Assembly: GCF_024868665.1 (NCBI RefSeq)
Contig: NC_079893.1
Span: 7,341,485-7,405,484 of the forward strand
Length of the DNA: 64,000 bases
Direction of reading: 5' to 3'
Origin: Triplophysa rosa
Lineage: Eukaryota; Chordata; Actinopteri; Cypriniformes; Nemacheilidae
The notes beneath the pieces are model-generated. The model made no database searches and had not been told where the DNA came from. It worked only from the letters and a program-made list of their open reading frames with translations. Position 1 is the first letter of the stretch. Every line of letters begins with the position of its first letter. This document shows positions 22,741-34,524 of the stretch, in pieces. Both the position numbers and the translations under genes were made by a program.

Positions 22741-23072
22741 TTAAAGGAGTCATTCCCCTCAAAATGAAAATTCTGTCATCATTTACTCACATTCTTTTCA
22801 TTTTAACCTGTATGACTTTATTTTTTCCGCAAAACACAAAAGATATTTTGAAGAACGTTGGCAACCAAAAACCGTAGGTCGCCATTCACTTCTATTGTAT
22901 GGGCACAAAACCAATGCAAGTCATTAGGGACCGATAGATTTCTGTTACCAACATTCTTCAAAATATCTTCTTTTGTGTTCTGCAGAAGAAGGAAAGTCAT
23001 ACAGGTATGAAATGCCATGAGGGTGAATAAATGATGACAGAATTTTCATTTTGAGGTCAACTACTCCTTTAA
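22741..23072. mobile_element. Angel-like palindromic MITE
   Basis: TTAAAGGAGTCATTCCCCTC to GGTCAACTACTCCTTTAA, with AAGATATTTTGAAGAACGTT and its inverse AACATTCTTCAAAATATCTT as arms. Confidence 0.93.
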
Positions 23073-24149
23073 GGGTTTTGTTGCTAAATAATTAGTATTT
23101 GCGTGTAGTTAGCTTTAGTATGGCGCAGTGGTTAACAGTGTTTTAGGTGGTTGCTTACTGTACAGAAAAACACCCCAAGTCTTAATGATATCCTGATCTT
23201 TAGATGTGACTGTGATCTGTTCTTACTGTAGTACAATGTATGAGCTTAAGATACAAAGTACAGTAAAATAAATGCCAAGCATTTTATTATATGCAGTTCC
23301 ATTGTGGAGTCATTTCTCTCTTATGTATGCTTTAGTCAACCGTGAACAGCCAATCAAATCACATGTTCAGAATTATTCAAGAATGTGATTTACTGCATCT
23401 TATTCCACTGTAAACTGTCATCTAGATCGATTTAGAAAACACACACTCACACAAAAGACATGCCTCCCTGCACCCATGAGTGTACGTGTTTGTGTGTGTT
23501 AAAGTAATATCACAGTGTGACTGATGTCTGGACTGACAACGACACCTAGAGTCTAAACTCAGAGTAAACGTATATGCAAATTTCTGCCTTGCTTTGCTCT
23601 GGACAGCCTTTATTATTCAAAGGACATCCCCCGACACACCGCTCTTCATTTTTTTTAATCCTTCCATCATTTTTACTCAGCTTTTCATCCCAATTTTCAC
23701 CTCCTCTGTTGTCTTTACATATTCCTTCCGGGCACATCTAGATATCTTACTCTATCTCTCTGTCCTCTTTGGCTCAGGGTCCTGCCCGAGGCTACGGCGG
23801 CCTGAATGCTCCCCAGGTCCACGCAGCGTCCGATGAAAAATACATCAGTCACTAGGGGCGACACAGCACGGTAAAATATTAAGACCATCCACAGATCTTA
23901 AATGTCAGGTCCCGGTGGGGGGGGTGCAGATAAATTATGCACCACCATCTGTCAGATGGAGCTGCTTCCTCAGAAGCACAAACATAAACCGAGAAGCGTG
24001 TAAATGGGAAAATAAAGAGACTACTAGGCTACCTCGGTCAGGAAACTTCCGGATGGATTAAAGATGCACCGGAGGAGTCTGGTGGTGTGTGTTCTCAGAG
24101 AGACGGACTCAGTCAAGCTGAAACACTGGGCTCTTAAGTGGAGGATTAC
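23073..24149. other. Non-coding stretch with one palindromic E-box pair
   Basis: No gene seen. 23945-23959 reads CCATCTG-T-CAGATGG, two inverted E-boxes, close to CAGATAAATTATGC. This could be part of an enhancer but is unsupported beyond motif match. Confidence 0.4.
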
Positions 24150-24340
24150 CTTGAACTCTGTTGTAGTTTTCGATGTGTGTTTGTGCCATTTAGTGCGTGT
24201 GAAGCATGGATGCTAAAACCGTTGGCAAGAGTATCCAAACAGTCCCTGATGTTGATAACTCTGCACTTTAGTTTGGTTTTGGTGAAGTTGAAACAGACGA
24301 CTTTGTCACACAGCATGCCCACGGCCCACGCACAGACCAC
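24150..24340 (-). other. Exon-like open segment, unknown protein
   Basis: On the minus strand a 191-bp block is open throughout, preceded by ATACATTAG (acceptor AG at 24341-24342) and followed by TTCAAG|GTAATC (donor at 24148-24149). The translation starts VVCAWAVGMLCDKVVCFNFT and contains INIRDCLDTLANGFSIHAS, a balanced composition with five cysteines. I do not recognise the family. The polypyrimidine tract is weak, and a 65-codon open frame can occur by chance. It could be an exon of a minus-strand gene, a decayed exon, or nothing. Confidence 0.22.
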
Positions 24341-24751
24341 CTAATGTATATTGCACACAAAACTGCAAAGCTGCAATGTGATTGGCGCAATATCCGGGAG
24401 CAAAGCTCCAAAGGTTTTTATCAGTCTTCCAGGAGATGCCGTTGTGTTTCCAAAGAGTGTCCCACAGAGTGTTCCAAAGAGTGGAAGCCGGGTTGCCAAA
24501 GTTTGGCTGAATCCTTGAAGGCCATTTTAGGGGTCAGTCCGACTCTTTCTCTTTAAGTGGGTGGTTCTTGGCCACAATAAGCAGCAAATCGGACCAGACA
24601 GTGCTGGTGGTAAAATGTTTGGCAATTAAATAGTACTCGTAGATAGAAAAGAAAAAGTGAGAGAGAGCCCTTCCTGTTAGGAAAGAACAGTACGTCTCAA
24701 ATGTACATTTTCTAAACTCTTTGTTTACACTACATTATAGAGTTTTAGGTC
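24341..24751. other. Non-coding stretch, no gene seen
   Basis: No gene or repeat recognised; the 70-codon plus frame at 24344-24556 overlaps no known domain. Confidence 0.45.
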
Positions 24752-25035
24752 TTAAAGTGATAGTTCACCCAAACATTCTGTCATTTCAAACCTGTATGGC
24801 TTTCTTTCTTTTGCAGAACACAAAGGAAGATATTTTGAAGAATGTTGGTAACCAAATAATAGCAGTACCCGTTCACTTCTATTGTACGGACACAAAACCA
24901 CGTCAAGTCAATGGGTACCGCCATTGTTCGGTTACCAACATTCTTCAAAATATCTTCTTTTATGTTCTGTAGAAGGTTTGAAATGACAAGAGAAAGTAAA
25001 TGATGGCAGAATTTTCATTTTGGGGTGAATCACTT
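24752..25035. mobile_element. Angel-like palindromic MITE
   Basis: TTAAAGTGATAGTTCACCC at the left with a small deletion after it; AATGTTGGTAACCAAATAAT and inverted GGTTACCAACATTCTTC arms; the right end stops at GGGGTGAATCACTT without TTAA. Confidence 0.9.
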
Positions 25036-25744
25036 TCATTTCCATATTGTTTTTAAGTTGTAATTATTTTTTTGCATAAAAACGAAGTATTTGTACTATT
25101 CTTATTGTTATTTACATTGCACACATCAATGTACACAACCTACCCAAACTGTAAATGTTTTGGCAATACAAATGTAAAGTGTTTCTCATGTCAGTAAATC
25201 ACACCTAAATAGAAATAAAAATTGAAGGGAAGGGAAAAAAAGAAAAAGAGTGACCTCAGAGGCTTTAAAACAGCGCTATGAACCACAAGGTCTTCCTCAA
25301 TCAAGTTGGGGATAAGAAGATCTCGCACAGATATTATGAGTCAGATATACATAAATCCTAGCAGAAGGGGGATCAGGAGTCATTAGGTGCTTTGTGTCTC
25401 ATCAGCCTTGCTGCTCTTTTGGGTGTGGAGCTCATTAGACCTGCCAAAATGAATTAAATCACCCTGCTGAGGAGGGAGAGGGGAGCACTTTGCATCGAGC
25501 ATGATCATTACCGGACACTACTGCACTGACACAGCAGATCTCAGCATCTGTGGGGATCACAAACCTTTAGTCCTGCTGTTACACAGTCTCACAAAGCCAG
25601 ACTTTCGATCATCAGTTTAAAGTATGGTCAACTTACCAGCCTATTCAAGCCAAGAAGGGCCTGTCTGACCAACATGCAAAGCAACCCACCAACCAAAGTG
25701 TGCTTTGGTCTTAATATATGTGACCCAGTTTGTGAAAACCAGAC
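25036..25744. other. Non-coding stretch, no gene seen
   Basis: No repeat recognised. 25240-25560 is of mixed composition without repeats and would be a reasonable place to look for conserved non-coding sequence. Confidence 0.4.
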
Positions 25745-26122
25745 TTAAAGGGACAGTTCACAAAAAAATCTGTTATCATTTACATTTGTTCTGATGAACA
25801 CAGAAAAAGATATTTGGAAGAACGCATGTAACCAAACAGTTCTTGGACCCCATTGACTACCATAGTTGGAACATTTACAATGTTAGTAAAAAGTGCCCCA
25901 GAACTGTTTGCTTTCCTACATTCTTCAAAATATCTTCTTTTGTGTTCAACAGAACAAATAAATTGTTCCTATATGATAGTCAATGGTGGCCAAGAACTGT
26001 TTGGATACTGACATTCTTCCAAATATCTTTCTCTTTGTTCATCAGAACGAAGAAATTGATACAGATTTGAGGGTGGGTAAATGAAGACGAAAGTTACATT
26101 TTTGGGTGAACTTTTCCTTTAA
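25745..26122. mobile_element. Angel-like MITE, long-centre subfamily
   Basis: TTAAAGGGACAGTTCAC to TGGGTGAACTTTTCCTTTAA. The centre includes an extra inverted segment (ACTACCATAGTTGG), matching the copies at 10307-11165 and 44236-44665. Confidence 0.9.
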
Positions 26123-27646
26123 GTCTCAAAATCTAACTCTGAGATAATGAGTATCAAAGTTTGATTCCAAGCATTAATTACAGTATGATTTCAATCTTTA
26201 ACATGTCCTTACTCAGGCAATAAAGAAATCGATGTTATGTTTTTACAGAATGTTCTTTTCATCGTGTAGGATGCATGTCGAAAACAGTAAATCACAAATA
26301 AATGACTCAAACACAAACGTTCATTTCTAACATTTGTGTGTGTGAAGTTTAGTGTGAATTTTGTTCTAACTAACCTGATATTTGCTCTCCCTGACTAAAC
26401 TCTGATTCACGACTCCCAATTTCCATTGAAAAACAGTCAGAACGCTGTAATTAGTTTCTGTGACAGTCGTACGTTGAGGCGTGTGGTAGGGTACGAGCTC
26501 TCACTCCTTGAATCAGACAAAAGATAGCTGTGTATTCAGAATAAAACTCAGTGAGTTTGATTGGTAGAAGAACTTCAAGATTATGTGAAAGCGTTCCCGA
26601 TTTTGAACTCCATATAATTACCCAAGGCGAGCGGCTGATGGTTAAATAAAAAAATAGCTGTACACCTTCAATCCTCGGTCGCCTGCCATATCAGACCTCA
26701 TCTGAATATCCTGGAACCGTTACCAAGCAACACATTTCCCCCCTTTTTGGCACAGTGACGAGAAGTGATTCCAGTCAGCTGTTGAGAAGTTCAGTTAGTG
26801 TTGCCGATGCCAACATCGTGATTCCCAGCTATGCTTGCTGCGGGGACCGCCTGAAACAGAGCAGTCTGGTGACTGCAGAGCACTTTGAAGGGAGCACAGA
26901 TACAGAGGAACACAATAGAAATAGGCTACCTCGAAATATACATGCCGTCTTAGTGTTGCTGGGAGAGCAATTGTTTGGTTCCAAATGATTCTACATAGGC
27001 AGCAACTGTAAGTGGCACACAAATAGTGCTCTTGACCCCACATTTACACAGCACACACAAATACTCAACGGGTCAATTTTAAATGACACAAAACTTTCCT
27101 AGAGTGGAATTTATAATCAATTCATTTCACTTTTTGTATCTTGGATTAGATAGAAGATGTGCAACATAGCTCTAGATTTTGGTTAATAGAAAAATAACAG
27201 AAGAATAGAAGGAAAGGCATAATTTGCATGCCTATGACGCCCAGAAAATGCTGTTCTCCGCTTGGTTTTAAAACAGGTCGACACTAACACGACAAATTTG
27301 CCTCCGGTTGCCTTAAGCTTTGAAAAATGGACTACAAAGTGTCTTATCTCATAGATTACAAACCTCCCACTCCATGCCACTCCACTCTACTTTAGCCTTA
27401 GATGTGCACTTAGAAGCACTCTAAGAGCCTCTGAATGCGCACACTTTGGGCTTAAAAGTTCTAATGGATGTGGTTTACCGAAGCCTGACACATAAACTGC
27501 AGTTTACGGGATTGAAGAGGTATGTGTCTCATTATTACATTCTAAAAGTCAATATTTTCCATTTGGACGGTGCATGTTTGATGTGTACTACTGAGAAAAA
27601 TGTTAAAGTTACAAGTATGACTGTAAAAAAATGATTAGGAAAATTT
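26123..27646. other. Non-coding stretch, no gene seen
   Basis: About 1.5 kb without a recognised gene or repeat; the frames at 26755-27043 on both strands are mirror images of one open stretch. Confidence 0.5.
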
Positions 27647-28325
27647 ATGAAAGCTGCAATCTGTAACTTTTGTTTGAAACATAAAATTGCTGTTTACTTA
27701 ACAAAAGTATCAAGACAAATCAAACTTAAAAGTCAAACTTCTTGTCAGCAACACGTCAAACAATCCCGTTGAAATCCAACCCGACACTTCCACAGCTTCC
27801 ATAAATCATTAATTTAAAGCTACAGATCGAGGGGCAGCCTTCCGGTCTCTCTCGTGAAGCCAACACGGAAGTGACTTTAATTGCAATTTATTGACTTGCC
27901 GCTAGAGGCTGGCTCCAAAAGAGAGCAGAATCTCATTGAGCTCCATGTTAAAATGGGCAACTTTACAGCAGAAAAAAACACGTTTACAGCCTGGTACAAA
28001 AAAATATTTTGGTTTAGATATCTAAGTTTACCTTTCATGACAACTGTGAGGAGGGTGATTTTTTTTATAACTCACTCGTTTAACTTATATTAAGCCTTAA
28101 AATTCAGCAAATTAGGTGCGTGGCCACTAGAGTGACAAGTGGTTTCAGCAAACCAGGCACCTCAGCTCTAACCACGTCCCGCCTTTTTGCCCATTTTCGA
28201 TTATCCGGGAGTGACGCGCGATGACAAGATGGTGACGAGCGCCTCCGCCTACTTTAGGCTTCATTTTTACTCTTCACAAACCTACAGGTGACGTCCCGGA
28301 CACTACGTCCATATTTTATACAGTC
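27647..28325 (+). mobile_element. Common fish interspersed repeat, unclassified
   Basis: I recognise AACACGGAAGTGACTTTAAT, TTGCCGCTAGAGGCTGGCTC, GGTGCGTGGCCACTAGAGTG and the end GGACACTACGTCCATAT followed by a TTTATACAGTC tail as landmarks of a widespread fish repeat. No coding content. Its transposon class is unknown to me; exact ends are uncertain. Confidence 0.6.
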
Positions 28326-28329
28326 ATTA

Positions 28330-28720
28330 TGTACTTGCTTTATTATTAAGTAATATTCAGTTAAAAAACTTAACATTTCTGCTGTGAAATACCGAATGCT
28401 TAAAAATGTATTTAATAATAAAAATAATAAATAGTATTACTAATGATTAATATATCAATAATAATATAATTATTAATTTAAAAAAATTAGCTTACAATTT
28501 TTGTGATTTAGTAAAAAATAAACATCTTTCATAAACGAAAAAAATATTTTAAAAAAAAGGTAAAACATTTTTAACTAATATGAATTCTATTAAATTAATA
28601 ATAATACCCAATTTAAAAATAAATAATAAAAATTACGTTGTATAATAATAATAGTAATAATAATAACCAAAGTGTTAATATTAATAAATGTCAAATGATA
28701 ACATTAATAAACCTAACTGC
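28330..28720. repeat. AT-rich low-complexity tract
   Basis: TAATAATAAT- and AAAAAT-rich DNA with very few G or C bases. Confidence 0.85.
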
Positions 28721-30084
28721 TTCAATCTGCTATAAAAAAATACTGTTACAGTAATATGTTGCAGTCAGGGAAAATGTGTGCCACAAAGCCGTGAGCCTAC
28801 AAAACCTAAAAAAACCCAAAAGTTGTTTTTAGCATTTACCCATAAATGGTTTGCCGCACTCCTGGATGCAGTGACTGTACATACCTGTAACAACAATTGT
28901 GGAGTCTTCCACACACCAGAGGAGGCCTCATAGTGTCAGCAGATGATGTGGACATCCTAGGCTTTTGTTGATGCTGTTGAGAGCTCCACTCATCGTCTGA
29001 CACTCCAGACAGCAATGCCTTCAATTAAAAGAGAAAGACAACCGTAGACATGCTGGAAATGGCTGTCTGTCTGAAACATAATGTTGAAAGGGAGAGAGAG
29101 AAATTGTGTTATCTGTCAGCCTCAACTAGACAATGTCACACAACACATTCAAGTGGCAGCCCTGAGAACAGAGGCTTACTGGTATAACACGCACACACAC
29201 ACACACAGATTCAGAGGCACTCTAACAAGCACATAGTATATCTGACGCCATGCCATGGAGAATAGGGACTGCCACAGGCATGGCAGCCTGCAGAGATTGG
29301 GAGAGCTGGATGACTCAATCTACTCCAACAGGAGTGTGTACACGGTATAGTATTACTTCACCTTGTGACTTCACACCCAGACGATATGAGGATTCACAGA
29401 CTAAGAATAACCAGTAGAGATGACTTTAATATCTCAGTTGTTTCTCCTACTGCAATGAGATTAAAGTATCCTGATTTTTATGAAAATGTTCTCCGGAGGC
29501 AAAAAAAGGCTTGGATATTTAACGTCATGCGCTCCGAATCAACTGGACACAAAATTCTGCAATCGAAAGTCAGGGATTTCAGTATGCAGCCAAAGAAAAT
29601 GCTTTAGTTCTACACTCTTAGAAGTTCTACACTGCTTACAATGGTTTGTTTCTTTTTGTATTTCTCTACCTACAGGGATTTTAGGTGGAACGGTTGGGAC
29701 AAAAATAATACTTTAATTAAATGTAATTGACTCCATTTGGTCTCCTGAGCCTTGAAAGAGCAATCTCTGAGCAATATAAAATTTCCTGTGGGAAGAAATG
29801 ACAATCGATACATATATGCAATTAAAGCTGTTTAGGACAGCAGTGCAGAAGTGCATGTAATTCAATGAAAATCTCTATGGCATGTTCACTCCGATAAATA
29901 TAAATGCATGCAGTGGTGGTAAATTAGCTCTGGCACAATGGCCAGAAGTTTTTTTGTGAGCAGATGGAGGAAGCCAATGTCCAAAAAACCATCAATATCT
30001 ACAGGTGTACACCACTAAAATAAAAATGACCCCAATACTATACACTTTAAACAATTAATTATGAACTATAACTAAAACCATTTG
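28721..30084. other. Non-coding stretch with the second copy of a dispersed motif
   Basis: 29426-29466 matches 1017-1061 (see findings). Otherwise no gene or repeat; the frames at 29365-29716 have no known domain. Confidence 0.45.
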
Positions 30085-30517
30085 AATGAATAAAAAGTTG
30101 GTCCACCCTTTGCTGCTATAATAGCTTCCGCTCTTCTACAGCTAGATGTTGGAACATGACTGTGGAGATTTTCTCCCATTCAAACACAAGAGCATCAGTG
30201 GGTTCAGGTTAGCACCCCGACTGGGTCTGGCTCGCAGTTCCAATTCATCACAAAAGTGTTTAATTGGGTTCAGGTCTGGGCTTTGTGAGAGGAGTAAGGT
30301 CTTTGACATCAGACTGAGTAAACCTTTTCACAGACCACAAACATTTACAGACCTTGCTTTGTGTACCAGCACTTACAGGCTGGAACAGAAAAGGTACAGT
30401 GCTATTAAAAATGTGTGTCTGATAAAATTGCTACATCTTGCTACACAGGGCCTTTTAGTAATGAGTGTAGCAGAAATAGCAAATACTTTGGCCATGTGGT
30501 GTACATACAGGTACGTC
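30085..30517 (-). pseudogene. Tc1-like transposase relic, C-terminal part
   Basis: On the minus strand, around 30280 down to 30190, the translation reads SQSPDLNPIKHFCDEL then RARPS, matching the WPAQSPDLNPIEHLWDEL block that precedes the final catalytic acid of Tc1 DDE transposases. The HNDNAPVH-type region lies further 5' (near 30370-30390) but is decayed. The 150-codon plus frame at 30146-30598 is simply antisense to this. The relic is interrupted at 30526 by a hAT MITE. Tc1 transposases cut and paste DNA at TA; this one is inactive. Confidence 0.75.
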
Positions 30518-30525
30518 CACAGTAG

Positions 30526-30833
30526 CAGGGACGTGCACAGACATTTTGAGGGGCATGGGCTCAAGTGGAAAAAAGGGCACTTCTCATATTTGTTTTAATT
30601 TTTTCCAAACAAAATGTTTAATATATTAAAAACAACTTTTTTTTAAATCCTGACCTGACCTGTTCTATTTGTTTGACAGGGAAAGCTGTGCACGAACAGA
30701 AACACATACGCGCGCATACACACATATATTCATTTATTTTTAAAAATCCCAGAAAAAAGGGCACTTTCTCTCGAGGAAGAAAAAGGGCGTGGGCTCAAGT
30801 CCCCAAAGCCCCCCATCCCCCCCCCCCCCACTG
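30526..30833. mobile_element. hAT MITE, 308 bp, 8-bp TSD
   Basis: Starts CAGGGACGTGCACAGACATT, a common fish hAT end, and finishes in a poly-C tract then ACTG. The 8-bp duplication CACAGTAG (30518-30525, 30834-30841) is perfect. GGGCATGGGCTCAAGT near the left recurs as GGGCGTGGGCTCAAGT near the right in direct orientation, and the right terminal inverted repeat is decayed. Confidence 0.78.
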
Positions 30834-30861
30834 CACAGTAGCTTTAGAGTAAACTCAAATA

Positions 30862-31338
30862 TGCAGTCACGGAAACCATTCCAAATGTTAATTTAATCAG
30901 CCATTCTAGATGTGTTGTGGCCATTCCAGTCCAATGTCTGTTAAATTTCAACAAAATCAAACCTCAGGAGTGACAAAGTCATCAAATAGCAATATGAACG
31001 ACAAGGTTATTATATAAAAAATGATTTTTGAACTTTTCCTAAATATACATACAAATGTTACTGTCACATTGCTTAAAAATAAATATGAACATTGCAGTAT
31101 TTGAGGTCTGAAAAAATAAAGAGCATCATTTCTGTTATTTTGACCTCTTTCTCCAGTTTTCATTTTCTGCAAATAAATGCAAATTGCAACAATATTTTAT
31201 TTGAAATTTGGGATGAATATTGTTACTCAAATGAAACAAAAAAGCCCAATGTATCTAAACACATACCTATAAATAGTAAATTGAGAAAAACTGAAAATAA
31301 TTTTGAAATGGTCTCTTAATTTTTTCTGCGGCTGTGTA
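30862..31338 (+). mobile_element. Tc1/mariner-like MITE, copy 1
   Basis: Shares with 34525-35010 (inverted) the blocks ATTCCAGTCCAATGTCTGTT, AATTTCAACAAAATCAAACC and TTTGAAATGGTCTCTTAATT. The right end is TTTTCTGCGGCTGTG-TA, and the left end TGCAGTCACGG is shortened. TA at the border suggests Tc1/mariner. Non-coding. Confidence 0.7.
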
Positions 31339-32599
31339 AACCAACGCAACTTTCCCGAGAGTATCTTTCATTCAAGCATTGGCGTTCAGACAGCAGCGTG
31401 CTGTGAGTATCCTGCATGTCCAAAAAGAGCTCATATTTAATTTGGGGGGTTCATATGGCTGGGTCTGGCTGAGACTAGCATTCAGACGGCTGGAAGTGAG
31501 AACCATCTGGCCAGCAGAGAGCCCTCATCTGCTGCCCAAATCTGACTCTGTTTACTGGGTAGAGAGAAGAGACAGCGATGCCAACTGGCCGATCACGAAG
31601 GATAGAATGACTTTGTTAGCGATGGCTAATAGTTAGCATTTTACCGCCAAATTAGCAGGTGGAAAAGCGCTTCAAAATGTGTGCTTTAAAAAAATTGAAT
31701 AGAAAAACCCTTCTGCAAGGGTATAGAGGAATTCATTAAAATTGTTGGATGCTAATACAGGCCACAGATTCACAAGGTGACGTTTTTAGTGGATACTGCA
31801 ACGAAAAAACTCTTTCTCAAGTCAGTGTGAGGAGCTGTCATAGCTAAAGCTAACAGCTGTGACAATATGGCCGCTTTATGCTAGCTGTGCATGTCTCGAG
31901 GGAGAAACAGCTAAACTAGCCTGTCGAGTATGTCAGCGACATCAATCACAAAGTGCCAGCATGCGCTTTAAAACAGATGTCACCGACAAGACAGAACTAT
32001 TGGCTACTGTCGACAACGCTGAAATTCTGACAGTCTTTGACAGCAAGCAATTTTAAAGGGATTAGCATCTAAAAAAGAACACGAGAAAATTCAATATCAA
32101 TGTTATTTTCCAGCTTACAGAAAAGAGCAAATATGAATCTTGATTATTAGACTTGTCTATTTATATCCGAATAGATCCGTTTCTCCTTTGCGTTTTTAGG
32201 CAGGTGACTTGGAGAGAAAGTGAAAAAATATGGCAAAAGGGTTTGTGGGATTTAACTCCATTTGTAGCTGTCTTGTTTTTCTCAAAAGTGAAGGTAAATC
32301 GCTAAAAATGGGAGATTTAAGTTAGACTGAACACGTAGAGTCTGTCTTGACATTAACTGTTGTCATTTTGAGAATTTCAGATCACTTCAGTTCCAATTGT
32401 ACTTAAAGTAAATTGCTCTTCAAGCTGAATCTGTTGCATTTTACCGGTGTTAAAAATATTCATGTATTTAAGGTATAATAATTATTTCCAAAAGAAACGT
32501 GTTCTGAAGTTGTAATCAAAACGCTGGGTTGATAGTGGTTATAACAAGATCTGATCCCAAGAACCAGATCAGTCCAATTTGTAAATAATACTGAACGAT
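31339..32599. other. Non-coding stretch, no gene seen
   Basis: No gene recognised; the 85- and 65-codon plus frames (31379-31636, 31859-32056) have no known domain. Confidence 0.5.
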
Positions 32600-32703
32600 G
32601 CTGACACACCATTTTTATGATACGTAAAGTCATACAAGTTTGGTAAACTCTACCATAAGGGTGAGCAAATAACCACACAATTTTGGATGAAATATTTCTT
32701 TGA
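32600..32703. mobile_element. Angel-like MITE, right-end fragment
   Basis: GTAAAGTCATACAAGTTTGG, then AAGGGTGAGCAAATAACCAC and GGATGAAATATTTCTTTG resemble a decayed right arm. The left arm is not recognisable. Confidence 0.45.
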
Positions 32704-34122
32704 AGCCTTTATAAGAGTCAAAATATTGTACAAATCACAATTTTGAGTCTTTGTTAAACCTAAAAGGCATCATTTGCATTCAAAGAAAGTTAAGAAAACT
32801 GAACCGCTGTAGCAAAAAGAGAATGTACAGTATTTGCCTAAAACTTCAGTTTCTTTCATCAGACCCAAATGCACACTAGAAAACCAAATAACAGTCGTTG
32901 AGGGTAAGCAGACTTCATAATGTCAAAAATGGGCTTCAACTAAATTTGAATACAAAGATATGCAATGCATGATCTACTTTTTAAAATACTTTTTTGATTT
33001 AGGAAAGGTGTGAATTACATCTAAAAAAAATGTTAGTTCCTCTACGAGATTGCACGCTCAGACTTTTATTCAATTTAATGACTCCTTTTCCCATTTGTTC
33101 TATGAATGTACATTCTCTCTCACATTTTAGCAAAAATCATAGGTCTTAAAAATGACAATTAAAAGCTCCCATTAATCCTAAATTACCCTGCTTTTAAAAG
33201 ACCAGTTTGTCCCTACAAAGTACATTCAACTAATTGAGCTGTCCAACCCAACACCCAGAAATGAACTGCACAATTTGTTGCAACTGGATTATTCCTCTCA
33301 AAAACGGTCAAACGTTGCCTGAACCCCTGCCAAAGCCCCATAAATCTGAGTTGATCATTTGGTGCTGATGCATATGACAGGCATTTGGATATTGGGTACA
33401 ATTAGACGAAGGGTAAGGTCTTTGAGCGGGTGACTTGTCAGGAGAGGCCCGTCATGGCCTTCCAACGGAATAAATAATGAACAATCGCATCAGGAACCAT
33501 CAAATAATAACAAACACACAAAACAGGCCGGCCAGGGAAAACTAGCCGAGCTCCAAAATGCCAGGGCTAAATAATTCAAACTCTGTTCCCTCACAGCATG
33601 CCACAATTGCCTCATTCCAACCAGAGGATCGAGAAATAGTAGAAAAAAACAGAGGGAGGGATGGAGTACGGAATAAAGAGCGCAGGAAGGAAAGAATGGA
33701 GGACAGAAATGCCAAAGAACAAATTTTGAACAGTACAAAGAGAAGAGAGCGAAAGAGTAAGGGAGAGAGGAACGAAGTCTATTGAAGCAGCTCTGTGAGG
33801 AGAGCAAGCAGACTAGGTCTCCAGTGCTCTGTATTCATGATGCATTGTGTCCAGAATGGTGTTGACTGTTAGGCGGGGTCAGGCTCCAGAGCTCTAAAGG
33901 GGCCTGGTTGCCATACATCTCCCAGAATGGGTGGACAAGGCTGGAGAAGAACATTGGGGAAGGAGGGCTGAGATGTGGTTCGCTTTAGAGCTGCCTGCCC
34001 ATTGATCTGACACCAATTAGCATAGCATCCATCTGCTGTTGACACCAGAGGAGCTGTGGAGCCAACAAGCAAAGCGTCACATACATGCAGGCAGCTGAAA
34101 TCAGACTCTCTGTTCATTCTTG
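32704..34122. other. Non-coding stretch, no gene seen
   Basis: 33620-33780 is purine-rich (GA), generating opposed frames at 33490-33807 and 33558-33785. Nothing else recognised. Confidence 0.5.
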
Positions 34123-34145
34123 GTCTCTCTCTCTCTCTCTCTCTA
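34123..34145. repeat. (CT)n microsatellite
   Basis: Short pure CT run followed by a TATACATATATACA stretch that served as the target of the next element. Confidence 0.93.
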
Positions 34146-34158
34146 TACATATATACAG

Positions 34159-34521
34159 CAGTGGCGATCAGTGACTCCTCTTCAGGGGAAGCAGTAATGC
34201 GAAGCTCGGCAAAACATGTATTTAGCCCTGTCATGTGTGTGGCGCGTCATGTCAAAATACGTGCCTGCTGCAGACGCGTCGAAAGGGTTTTTAATAAAAG
34301 AGATGCTCGCGTTTGCTAGATACTCGCTTAGTCTCATGTGTAATCAGAGTTAAGTGTTAACGCAGTGTCTTCTGAACGCAAGCGTCTCTTTTATCATAAA
34401 CCCTTTCGACGCGTCTGCAGCAGGCACGTGTTTTGACGTGATGCGCATAGGTTCACGTGAAGCGCTGAACACGTATTTTGAATTCCTGCTTCCCCTGACG
34501 AGGAAGCACCGATCGCCACTG
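34159..34521. mobile_element. Foldback hAT MITE, 363 bp, 8-bp TSD
   Basis: Ends CAGTGGCGATC in inverted orientation; perfect 8-bp duplication ATATACAG (34151-34158, 34522-34529). The two halves are near-complete inverted repeats: GCCTGCTGCAGACGCGTCGA on the left pairs with TCGACGCGTCTGCAGCAGGC on the right, so a single strand could fold into one long hairpin with a loop near 34310-34370. Frames inside are not genes. Confidence 0.93.
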
Positions 34522-34524
34522 ATA

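Noticed and set aside
30146..30598. 150-codon plus-strand frame
   Set aside because: It is antisense to the Tc1 transposase relic and runs into a hAT MITE.
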